Assembly: GCA_001970855.1 (NCBI GenBank)
Contig: LSSN01000173.1
Span: 1 to 12,843, forward strand
DNA: 12,843 nt
Origin: Smittium culicis
Taxonomy: Eukaryota > Kickxellomycota > Harpellomycetes > Harpellales > Legeriomycetaceae
Direction: 5' to 3'
The notes beneath the pieces were generated by a model. The model worked only from the letters and a program-made list of their open reading frames with translations, did no database searches and was not told where the DNA came from. How positions within the stretch are numbered: position 1 is the stretch's first letter; each line of letters opens with the position of its first letter. Below, in pieces: positions 1 to 7,295 of this stretch. The position numbers were made by a program, and so were the translations under genes.

Positions 1-365
1 TTATTTAAATACATCTGGCTAGGGACAGATGTTTGCATGCTTTGAATTGGAGGGTATGGTGTGAGCTGTGGAATTTTGTTTTGCATGTTTTGGCCATGAT
101 TCATTGGGTTAATTAACTGCTCGTTTGATTGAAGGTTCCTTATTGGAGTTGGGTTATTATAATAAATTTGCTTTTGTTTCTGGAAGGCATTTTCTTGAGG
201 AAAATTATTCATTTGCGGATTGCTTTTAGCATTATCGTTAAATTGGCCTTGTTGAATCTGCTGCAGATGAAAAGCTTTAGACGATATGTTTTCGTTGTTG
301 CTATTATTATTCGAGTTGATTTTGAAAATTATAGCATTGTTTAAAGATCGGCTGGATATGAATAT
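1..365 (-). CDS. Asn/Gln/Pro-rich protein, partial exon (runs off left edge)
   Basis: The minus strand reads without a stop from 365 to the window edge (about 121 codons). The product is rich in Asn, Gln, Ser and Pro, with stretches such as NSNNNSNNEN, QQIQQGQ, PQMNNFPQEN and PQLTPYPPIQSMQ. This bias is typical of disordered regions in eukaryotic transcriptional or RNA-binding regulators and is unlike the surrounding transposon debris. No catalytic or folded domain is visible, so I assign no function. An in-frame TAA lies at 368-366, and the first in-frame Met is deep inside the stretch (in PQMNNF). The exon therefore probably begins at a splice acceptor. The best candidate is CATATCCAG with AG at 353-352, but I found no convincing GT donor just upstream. 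The gene may instead have been cut from its 5' part by rearrangement or by the neighbouring DIRS element. The open plus-strand frame opposite it is a shadow. Confidence 0.6.
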   Translation of the reverse strand, partial: MFISSRSLNNAIIFKINSNNNSNNENISSKAFHLQQIQQGQFNDNAKSNPQMNNFPQENAFQKQKQIYYNNPTPIRNLQSNEQLINPMNHGQNMQNKIPQLTPYPPIQSMQTSVPSQMYLN

Positions 366-923
366 TTAAATTATTATCATCAATTTAGGCAATCTGGTGA
401 AGAAACTTTTTAATTGATAAAAATCTAAACCCTAATTCATAAATCAAATAAACTTCATGTGAGAGCTGTAACGGGCGCAATTCTCAATGTTTCATTTGGC
501 CAATAAGAATGAGGACTTCCCACTACATTTTTGCATAGACAATCAATATGCATTGAACACATTAAACCCTACAGAAATAAAACATCAAGAATAGATATAT
601 AAACAGAAGCTTAGCCATCCCTTAGACAAGACTAAGCTTTTCAACAATTATTCTTATCGTTGTTTCCTCGTCTTAATTCTTGTCATGTTTTAGTTTTATT
701 GTTCCTTTTTATATTCCACATTATACTTTAATAAGTATATCCTTTGCTTTTTTTATTAAATATTCTTATATCAAATATACTTTGTATGAGAGCTTCAGGA
801 AAAAAAAGCTAGGCTTTATGTTCGGGTGTCGTGTAATTGGCTATATAATTTTTAATATTTAGGTGATAGCTAATAATAGTTCCTTTACCCATCCAAGGGC
901 AAAATTTTGTATCAATTAATAAG
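366..923. other. Spacer between Q/N-rich gene and DIRS; possible DIRS 3' end
   Basis: No convincing gene lies here. The stretch holds a TATATAAA box-like word near 596-603, an 8-bp inverted repeat (AAGCTTAG 607-614 / CTAAGCTT 632-639) and two CCATCC words (about 615-620 and 887-892). On the minus strand these read GGATGG, one about 35 bp and the other about 305 bp beyond the recombinase stop. DIRS-type elements usually end with short repeats plus an internal complementary region after the recombinase, so these words are candidates for the element's 3' terminus. I could not match them to a copy at the 5' end near 5040. Short frames on either strand (477-600 plus, 469-575 minus) look superficially protein-like but have no support. 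Confidence 0.35.
607..639. repeat. Inverted repeat (hairpin) AAGCTTAG / CTAAGCTT
   Basis: Perfect 8-bp arms at 607-614 and 632-639 surround a 17-nt loop that contains CCATCCC. It lies beyond the 3' side of the DIRS recombinase and could belong to the element's terminal structure. It could equally be a transcription-end hairpin or chance. Confidence 0.4.
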
Positions 924-1889
924 TTAATACAGATATAAAATCGATTCAGTCAAGTTGCTCCAAGGATTTCTTGCGAATCGATATTAGGTATCAAAAATTG
1001 AATTTTCTGGCCAGAATTTACGCGAAGCAGTTCAACTTATGATACTCCTGAGCTTGCGGCTAGTTTAGCGCCAATTGCTCTAACCTTCGATATAGGCGCA
1101 TTCGGATCGCGGTGTATCATGTCGGAAATATACAGGATGTGCGTAGTTATTCTTTCAACTGATACATGATTTGAAGTATCATTAATTAATCTAAGCAAAT
1201 TTTTGACAGTCTACTTCATATCGTTAGTATGTGGAGTTGTGAAAACGTTAATAGCTACTTTTCCATATAAACAGATTATAATACTGCTGGTCATAAAATT
1301 GATAGGTGTGAAGGCTTATCTGGTGGGGTTTTTCTATTGGGGGGTCACTTCGTTTTTCTTTTGGTGCTACTATAACTAAATGTATCACCATCAAGACTTA
1401 CGTGGCTACGTTCGTCGTCGACCCTATGGATATCGCTGGACCTAAGAAACACTGATACTAATTAAAGCTGGCATAGCTTAGTGTTGAGTTTCTTGGTTGA
1501 GAGCTCGGTTGAGGGTCCCCATTCCTTGAATAGATCTAGAACCGTTGATATGTCGATGACCGGTCTAACATATGATTTAATTAGCATCTTCCAATGTTCT
1601 TGTGAATTCAGAAAACATTAGGTGATTTGATAGCTCAGTAGTACTTTACACTAGTCTTAAAAGTGCAGATTTTTATGTCTTTATTGAGCCTAATTTCATT
1701 ATTTCTATCATTTAGATCTCAGTAAGATAATTTATTATTTGAGGGGCTGAAATTTCAGCGGTTATCTCCTTTGAGATTCGCCTTCCTAAAAATCGCAACT
1801 GGGCAGAGCTGTACCTGAAACGACTTCTGACACGTTTTATGTTAGAAAGTATACAATCAAAAGCGTAAGTGCCGAAACTATCGGACTGG
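924..1889 (-). pseudogene. DIRS tyrosine recombinase, broken
   Basis: This enzyme would integrate the circular DNA copy by site-specific recombination. The N-terminal core-binding part is readable around 1760-1550 (APQIINYLTEI, KSALLRLV, LMFSEF). The catalytic domain starts with VIDISTVLDLFKEWG (about 1560-1513). SVFLRSSDIHRVDDERSHV (1455-1399) keeps the first catalytic Arg in the LRSSD context. VIVAPKEKRSDPPIEKP (about 1378-1325, other frame) follows. RDPNAPISKVRAIGAKLAAS (about 1108-1045) is the second conserved box, with an Arg kept. The end is FWPENSIFDT-stop-YRFARN and NLTESILYLY before TAA at 926-924. The normal pair of Tyr codons before Arg is reduced: the first is TAA (986-984), the second remains (983-981). 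Multiple stops and at least four shifts make it inactive. The whole motif order matches recombinases of DIRS elements as I know them. Confidence 0.8.
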
Positions 1890-2280
1890 AGAAAACGATG
1901 CAGACCTTTCTAAACCATGTAAATTTGACTTTTTTTCCTATATCGGCAACTTTCCGCTTTTTGGATTTATTATTATTTTCGAAACTTACAGAAGAGCCAG
2001 TTGCAAGATTTTCAGGGCCAATAGAACTGGAAACCAGATTTCAGAATACACATAAGTGTCACCAAAGATATTGTACTAGCTCTCGTCTGGATTTCTAAAT
2101 TGACTGAGATATCAGGCTCAAATGCTGGCAGACGTATGGGTAATTGAACCTGGACCAGTTTTAGGCTAGTTTAATCTGAAATAATGACTTTGTGTCTAGG
2201 AACCAGTATAATAAAGCTTCCAGCTTCTTTTTTAAGCGGAATGCGAAAATGTATAATTCGTGTTGGATATAAAACAAATT
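1890..2280 (-). pseudogene. DIRS post-RNase H linker segment
   Basis: One frame is readable from 2280 to about 2060 with only two internal stops, which is long for random sequence here. It contains HELYIFAFRLKKKL (the position of the HxxDxFAS motif that follows RH in DIRS elements), then YWFLDTKSL, NWSRFNYPYV and LSLISQSI, then KSRRELVQYL. A shift later, IWFPVLLALKIL and SKIIINPKSGKLPI continue to about 1930. This Trp/Pro/Tyr-rich region between RNase H and recombinase is characteristic of DIRS elements; its biochemical role is not known to me. The open plus-strand frame at 1898-2098 is its antisense shadow. Confidence 0.7.
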
Positions 2281-2289
2281 CAGCGTTTT

Positions 2290-2860
2290 GAATGCTTCTG
2301 TGATAGAGACCGTCCGGTATGCACTTCTTTTTTGCTCAGCGCATCTGTGGGATTAAACATTGACGTTACATTCTAGACAGAAGTTTGTTATTTGTTTCTA
2401 GACAGTAATTCCATATATTTTAAGCTATCTTTAAAAGTTATGGGTAATTTTTTACACAAAACTACCTTGCGTACGCAAAAATTGTAGTGTTTTCTGAATA
2501 TACCAAAACTGATCGACAAGTCAAAGTATTTAGATCGAATGTTTACAATAATGTGAGCAGATCCTTGGTGTTTATGATCATTTTCAAATCTATTCGATTC
2601 CATGTTCCTGAGTAAATATGAAATCCCAGAATTATTATCCAGGATTTGTAACTTGAATTCGTGAGAACTACCAATTTTGGCGTCTCTGGTAAGAACGAGA
2701 GCTCGTCCATCCTTCAGCTTGTTTTTCCATTAAAATAGGTTCTGAATGCCAGATTTCGTAAGAAATGTATTCGATTTCATCATTTCAGAGTCTACAGTGA
2801 TTTATTTTTGAGTTCTAAAGGTCGAAGAATCATAAGGATACTTTCTCGATAGGCATGAAT
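2290..2860 (-). pseudogene. DIRS RNase H domain, broken
   Basis: RNase H removes the RNA strand during reverse transcription. Downstream of the inserted block the minus strand reads, with shifts, a Trp/Lys-rich lead-in (around 2730), then FLPETPKLVVLTNSSYKSW at 2688-2633. This matches the RH start in which TDAS normally carries the first catalytic Asp; here it is Asn (2659-2657). GFHIYSGTWNR follows. Next comes SVLVYSENTT, where the usual SDN Asp is Glu (2494-2492). FNPTDALSKK follows near 2357-2330, the conserved NPADxLSR end motif with its Asp kept (2345-2343). There are several in-frame stops (for example after TLL and after AYAR) and at least two frame changes. Two of the catalytic acidic positions are altered, so the domain is dead even apart from the stops. 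The strong order of motifs makes the identification firm. Confidence 0.85.
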
Positions 2861-2880
2861 GGAGGAGAAAAGACAGGGCT

Positions 2881-3240
2881 AAGGTTGAGCTAAGACTAAG
2901 ACTTAGTGTTATTTATTTAATATTATAGGGATAATATATATTTAGTGGGATAAATATTATAAAATAAATAATACACTTAGATTTTTCTGAAAGACTGAAA
3001 AAGTTTACCCTTTTATACTTTACAAGAAAAATCTAAATAATACTATTAAATAAAGATAATTATAAAATAATTAATAATTTTCAAATAATAGCTTGAGGAA
3101 TATTATGAAATGTTCTAGAAGGTTTTAGAAACGACAGGAAATAATCTATGGATAACATTGCATTGTATTCGAAAATTTTCTATGATGTTCTTGATGTTCT
3201 TGATGTTTCATAAGGTTTCATTATATTCTATAATGTTCCA
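2881..3240. mobile_element. AT-rich fold-back (MITE-like) insertion inside the DIRS element
   Basis: The RT-RH connection can be followed to about 3245 and protein-like sequence resumes at about 2870. The roughly 350 bp between are much more AT-rich and unreadable in any frame. The block holds a perfect 12-bp inverted repeat (2977-2988 / 3025-3036). Just outside is an imperfect inverted pair around CTTAGTGTTATTTATTT (2902-2918) and ATAAATAATACACTTAG (2964-2980). Further right are short tandem GATGTTCTT words (about 3184-3207) and TTCTAGAA. A left edge rich in CTAAG words (2878-2904) may be one terminus. No transposase is present, so it would be a non-autonomous element. The exact ends and a target-site duplication are not resolved. 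Confidence 0.55.
2977..3036. repeat. Perfect 12-bp inverted repeat
   Basis: TTAGATTTTTCT (2977-2988) is exactly complementary to AGAAAAATCTAA (3025-3036), with a 36-nt spacer. It is the core of the fold-back structure in the AT-rich insert. Confidence 0.85.
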
Positions 3241-4020
3241 TAAAGTTATAGAGAGTTTCTGCGCATAACACAGCCAGTAGTGCAATCTAAATTGACACAG
3301 ATTCCCCAATAAGATTATCAGAAATCAAAATTTTGTTTGTCCAGCACTCATTAACCTGCTGAAAACTCTTCAAATGTCTCATTTTTTTTGTTTTTCGGCG
3401 CCTTAGTCTTTTTTTCTCAGTCATTTATTACCATCAACAAGTTTATTATTGATTTGGATGGAAATCTATACAACTAATCGTCTTTAAACTTTAATTAAAG
3501 ATCTGAGAGCTTGAGGTATTTTGGGAGTGTGATTTTTTTCACACGCTTCCGTAGTTTCTTCCACTATCAGAGAATATCTAAGTTAATACGAGACGCTTAT
3601 ACCTTAAGTTCTGGCCCATTCCAGAACTGAGCGCAGAATTTTGGGAAATTAAAACGAGATCAGTGATAAACCGAGTGGAAAGACACTAAACTTGAAGCAT
3701 TGATCGTTTAACTCAAAGCGGAGATACTTTTTAAATTTTTGTAAAATAGAATATCCATGAACGAGTCTTAGAAGTCCAAGAACTTGAGATAGTCCTTTAT
3801 ACTAATCGTGCAGAATATTGGCACCAGCGTCTAAACTTCGAAGTTTTGCTCAATATCGTGTATGCTGAACTTCCTGAGACCGAGAACTGGGTGTAGATCT
3901 CTAGATTTCTTCAGTATCGCAAGTAACTGGCTTTAAAACCCCGGATCCTGAGAATGTATTAACTATATTGATTGCTTGGCTAGTATAGAGTCGACTTCGT
4001 CATTCAGGGCGTTGCAGAAA
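3241..4020 (-). pseudogene. DIRS reverse transcriptase domain, broken
   Basis: RT would copy element RNA into DNA. The motif series is readable across shifts. A DLHPVLGLRKFS piece at about 3900-3865 corresponds to the conserved (G)LRPVxDLRxLN segment. IKDYLKFLDF then follows, with motif A as LDF-stop-DSF; the first catalytic Asp survives at 3776-3774. KYLRFELNDQCFKFSVFPLG at 3729-3670 matches the KYLRFxxxxxxYxFxxLPFGL hallmark of DIRS/Ty3-like RTs. Motif C, expected as YLDD, is destroyed near 3588-3575 although the following LIVEETTEAC is intact. The C-terminal part reaches about 3245, with IALLAVLCAETL matching the RT-RH connection. The inserted block at 2881-3240 then interrupts it. Loss of the Asp pair means no activity. 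I am confident of RT, and slightly less so of DIRS rather than Ty3 from RT alone; the recombinase downstream decides it. Confidence 0.85.
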
Positions 4021-4023
4021 TCC

Positions 4024-5031
4024 CTATTTATCTTCTTTTGTAGATTTAGAAGTAATTTCGATATTTCTGGGTTCTAGAAGGGAATTAAGAATCCCTTTGA
4101 TCCTATTTTCTGAGGCCAGAGACTGTTTATCAGTTTGGATCACACTGCTTTGAACTAATTGAACCTTCTCCTGCTCAGAATTTTTATGAGTCTCTGTTGA
4201 AACCCCCAACTGCAGCCAGTAACCCTACCGGGAAAAACTAACTGGAGTTTGGAGATCCTGTACTTTAATTTTTCTTATGTTGTGGTTTCAGAGTCAGTTT
4301 TCTGCGCCGTAGCAGTGATTCTTCTGTGGTTATATTTCGAGATCTTATTCTGCTGGCTCCTGCGAAAGAGCTGAACGCTTTACTATTTCGCCTCAGATTT
4401 CATTGAGATGACAGCATCCAACGCTTTTTGATTCATTTGTGGCTTGATAACGGGCTCGACTAGCTGAATATGTTTTCCAAGGAGAAACAGCACCTTCTTC
4501 AGGCTAACCTAACTCGATTGAGCGCAGATTCTGAAATATCGTAAAGCAAAGCACACATCGTGCTTGCGCACGCAACTTCAGAGTCCTCAGCTATATTGAC
4601 TCCTGGAGTTTCCTGGAGTTTCCTGGATTCGACAGTGAACACAATAATTGATTTTTCGTGTCGCTTGGGCCAGGGATAATTGAATTGCATACAGGGCAGA
4701 TTCATCTCTCTTCAATACACTCGATTTTGAGTCGTTGATTGGCGACGGAATGTAATTAATTAAACTAGCCTTAGCATAAGTGTGGATTGCAATTTTGCGC
4801 TCTTTTTAGGTAAATGGAGTTATAAAAAATTCTTCAATCAACAGAAGTGCCCCGGTAAGCTAAGAATAAACAGTTAGCTCGTTAAATGGGGCTATTAAAG
4901 AATCTTACAGATTCTCGGGTTCTTAGTTACGTTTATTTTTTTTTTCGTAATAGTTGATGAAAAATTTCAGTTAGTATTTTGAATTGTTCCTGGACCATGG
5001 TAGCTTGCGTTTCAGCTTTCTTCCCCACATT
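4024..5031 (-). pseudogene. DIRS ORF1 (Gag-like), broken
   Basis: This is the first gene of the DIRS element. It would encode the structural protein that packages element RNA. The pieces are: 5031-4933 (Met at 4998), a Gln/Glu-rich probable coiled coil containing ATMVQEQFKILTEIFHQLL; 4805-4587, with YIPSP and ESALYAIQLSLAQATRKI; 4705-4499 in another frame, with NIAEDSEVACASTMCALLYD; 4502-4275, with HIQLVEPVIKP, NQKALDAVISMKSEAK, two stops, then a basic QLFRRSQQNK and Thr-rich tail; and 4209-4024, a Lys/Glu/Gln-rich piece ending EDK-stop. The order (coiled coil, helical core, basic Gln/Arg and Thr-rich tail) resembles ORF1 of fungal DIRS elements as I recall them. At least three frame changes and several stops are needed. 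A 10-bp tandem duplication (4601-4627) lies where two frames meet. ORF1 proteins diverge fast, so the assignment relies partly on its position before RT. Confidence 0.65.
4601..4627. repeat. 10-bp tandem repeat inside Gag-like pseudogene
   Basis: The unit TCCTGGAGTT occurs perfectly at 4601-4610 and 4611-4620, followed by a 7-base partial copy (TCCTGGA). Ten is not a multiple of three, so gain or loss of one unit would shift the reading frame. Two of the readable ORF1 frames do swap here. Confidence 0.8.
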
Positions 5032-5700
5032 TTAAGTTGAATGTAAATGATTTTTTTAAATATATTTTATTAAAATTATAAGTTTTAATCTTTATGCTGG
5101 TAGAGTACCTTTGCGAAAGAAAAGATAATAAGGAAATCATTAACCATAAGTTCAGTCTTACCATAAAAAAATTTTTTAGTTGATTTTAAACACATATTTT
5201 TATAGGTAATATATTTTCGGTTTAGTTTTATCAAATAAGGTGGTAAAAAATTTTTTTTCTACTATCTGAGGTATAATAAATAATAATTAACAGGCAATTC
5301 AAAAATTAAGATTTCCTCTAATTATCGGGAGAAAAAAAAGCTTCTAAAATTTTACTTACTAAAATAAAATTCAAACAATAGAAATTAAAAAGGAAATATG
5401 TATGTATTTATATGTTTATTATTATCAATTAAGTTTACAGTATTTTTTACATGTAAAAAAAAGTTTGAAAAAATTGGGTTAAAGTACCTAAAAAAATGTA
5501 GTATTATATCAGAAATAAATACATAGTGTGTAAAAAAGTTATACCTTATACTAAAAGGGATTTTGTTAGGGGAAGAGGAAAAATTTTTCATTATAATTTT
5601 ATTTTTCAAACTTGATTAGATAAAAAAATTTGATTGTCATATATTTTATTCGATAGCATTTTTTAACAGAGTATATATAATAAAATAAAAAAAAAAAAAA
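5032..5700. other. AT-rich stretch without a supported gene
   Basis: Composition drops abruptly to very AT-rich just right of the DIRS 5' limit. I see poly-A/poly-T runs, including 14 consecutive A at 5687-5700 followed by T, and an imperfect repeated phrase, TTTACTTACTAAAAT (5350s) and TTTACTCACTAAAAT (5703 onward). The minus-strand frame at 5385-5609 has the Phe/Ile/Asn-rich composition expected from AT-rich noise. No RNA gene or promoter can be supported. Confidence 0.5.
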
Positions 5701-5703
5701 TTT

Positions 5704-6005
5704 TTACTCACTAAAATTTTTAAATGAACAATAAGTAATATAATCGCGGAAAAGATATAAGGGGACTATAATAAAATCAGATAGGAAGACTGGAGTATAA
5801 AAAAGAAAGTCAAAGATACCAAGAGAGTAGAAACTTTCAAGTTCATTAGAAAAGAGAAGATATTTTATACATTCATGAGACTTGTTTTGAAAAGGAAATA
5901 AAATTATTTCGTGTATATGGAAATCTAAAATAGCTATTCTTAACAAAAATAGTAAATCTAAGTTTTAAAAAAAATAATTCAGAAAGGGGGATTAATTTTT
6001 ACTGA
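5704..6005 (+). other. AT-rich, possible eroded N-terminal part of LINE endonuclease
   Basis: The plus strand here reads with moderate coherence (for example VKDTKRVETFKFIRKE and FYTFMRLVLKRK) directly upstream of the clear endonuclease piece. Its spacing would suit the N-terminal half of an AP-type endonuclease, but no diagnostic motif (N-terminal Asn or metal-binding Glu box) is recognisable. The open minus frame 5704-5946 is more probably a shadow. Confidence 0.3.
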
Positions 6006-6440
6006 AATAAAAAACAAGAGAAAAATTTTAATCCAAATTTTGTCGGAGTATATGCATCTGAAGTCAAAGCACTAAAAGTCAAATTTTTTGATGTAATTAA
6101 TGTCATGATAAATATGAGCGAAGACATTGTAGTTATTAAAGATCAGAATATAGCACAAAATAATAAAAGGGATATAATCGCCGAAAAAAACTTACCATCA
6201 GGTTGGTTGAGATTAAAAAAATCAATAGATAAATTGAAAATAGAAAATAATTGCGACCAGGAGCCTATAAATTTTCCGTTTTACACTTGATCTGATACTT
6301 GTAGTATATAAAAAATGGCGATTAGATTATATTGCGGTCTCAAAATGTTTTAAATTGATGTATAAATACCTGAAGCCTTTCTTGGGAACGCCTCAGATCA
6401 TCTAAACATAATTATGATAGAATAATAAGCAAAATCGACA
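6006..6440 (+). pseudogene. LINE AP-type endonuclease domain, broken
   Basis: This domain nicks the target DNA so that reverse transcription can be primed there. One frame is open from 6006 to the stop at 6288-6290 (94 codons; the Met at 6105 is internal, not a start). It reads FVGVYASE, then VVIKDQNIAQNNKRDIIAEK at the GDFN position (Gly and Asp-Phe altered), then LPSGWLRLKKSIDKLKI and PINFPFYT, a segment typical of fungal LINE endonucleases. A shift later KWRLDYIAVSKCF (from 6313) gives the RLDYIFVS motif. One more shift gives ASDHLNI, with the catalytic SDH triplet intact at 6393-6401. The GDFN metal-site residues look lost and at least two frameshifts are needed, so it is inactive. The combined order of motifs makes the family assignment firm. 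Confidence 0.85.
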
Positions 6441-7295
6441 TGAAAAAAAAAAGAATAATTTATAAACTGCTCTCATCTCTAAATTATTAAATACAGAGAA
6501 ATTATTTTGAACTAAAGATCAAATATCGATCCTGGAGAAAAAATAATTGATTCTTGGGAGCTGAAAAAAAATATATTGAACATACGAGTAAAGAATTTAG
6601 AAGTAATGATGTTAGAAAATGGAATATAAATATAGGTTTCTTAGAAAAATAATGGAATAAGGCTAACAAAAATGTGTTTCAGAATGAAGATACTAATCAA
6701 AAACTAATTTTTGTGTTGGTTTTGAAATTATTTTATTTTATTAATTATTCATTTTGACTTTAGAGAAAAAACTTATTAATTTAAAAAAAAATTTTTTTTT
6801 GCTAAACTGGATTGCTACATCTTTTTATAGATATTCCAGAATAGTGAGTAATTTCGTGTTAATAATAATTAAATAAGTAAGCACTAATAGTTAAATATAG
6901 ATTACATCAGATATTATTATTTTGCTTTATTGCATACACCATGCCTTCATAAATACCAAGCTTTAGGATTATGCTAATGCATCAAAGCTTATATTTCACT
7001 CTAATAATGAAGCTGTATTCATAGTCAGGTTAAATTTAATAATAGACTGAATTCAAAAATACAGGGGAAAATCAAAAAAAAGTATTTATTATTCGGTCTA
7101 GGTGTAAATGAATTGAAAATCGAAAAAAATACACTAAATACTTTTATGAATTGATTAAATTTTTGGGAAAAATCGAATAATATAAGCAAATTAAAATATA
7201 AAAATTAAACAGACAGTAAAAGGATAATAAACACATTTTACACTGCATTATTATTTGATGATTTATATAGAATAAAATATATAGAATAATAAATA
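6441..7295 (+). pseudogene. LINE linker between endonuclease and RT, eroded
   Basis: In L1/Tad-type elements a helical, Lys-rich linker of a few hundred residues joins the endonuclease to the RT. This interval has about the right length and still shows Lys/Glu/Ile/Asn-rich words such as KKYIEHTSKEFRSNDVRKW (about 6565-6620). No motif can be anchored and stops are dense. Apart from this the interval holds only AT-rich sequence. Its assignment rests on position between two clear domains. Confidence 0.5.

Larger units (their letters stand above)
924..5031 (-). mobile_element. Decayed DIRS-like (tyrosine-recombinase) retrotransposon
   Basis: Reading the minus strand across stops and frameshifts gives, from 5031 down to 924, a Gag-like ORF1, RT, RNase H, a post-RH linker and a tyrosine recombinase ending at TAA 926-924. 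This gene order, with a recombinase instead of a DDE integrase, defines the DIRS order of retroelements. No protease or integrase is seen, which fits. Every domain carries stops and shifts, so the copy cannot be autonomous. The coding part is about 4.1 kb, including an inserted AT-rich block at about 2881-3240. Composition is much less AT-rich than the LINE to its right, suggesting a younger insertion. The 5' limit coincides with a sharp composition change near 5040. The true ends and terminal repeats are not resolved. The identification rests on recalled family motifs, described under each part. Confidence 0.85.

Noticed and set aside
129..344. Plus-strand 71-codon ORF, hydrophobic product
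   Set aside because: It is the antisense shadow of the Q/N-rich minus-strand exon; AAT/CAA codons read backwards give Ile/Leu/Val-rich peptides.
469..575. Minus-strand frame preceded by TTTATTTCTGTAG, a possible splice acceptor and exon
   Set aside because: Ends at a stop after about 36 codons with no recognised domain and no connection to the Q/N-rich exon; kept only as a note.
477..600. Plus-strand 40-codon frame with protein-like composition
   Set aside because: Short, no homology recognised, and an equally plausible frame exists on the opposite strand; indistinguishable from chance.
1630..1650. TAGCTCAGTAG, resembling a tRNA D-arm / B-box-like start
   Set aside because: No matching acceptor stem, anticodon arm or T-arm at tRNA spacing, and it lies inside the decayed recombinase.
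1898..2098. Plus-strand 66-codon ORF
   Set aside because: Antisense to the DIRS post-RNase H linker, which reads coherently on the minus strand.
3105..3130. TTCTAGAA / heat-shock-element-like words
   Set aside because: Inside an AT-rich repeat insert with no adjacent gene to regulate.
4499..4705. Minus-strand 68-codon ORF as an independent gene
   Set aside because: Its C-terminal half is one frame of the Gag-like pseudogene; the first half is the wrong frame.
5385..5946. Minus-strand ORFs of 74 and 80 codons
   Set aside because: Phe/Ile/Tyr/Asn-rich composition expected from AT-rich DNA read in reverse; no motifs, and the plus strand there leads into the LINE endonuclease.
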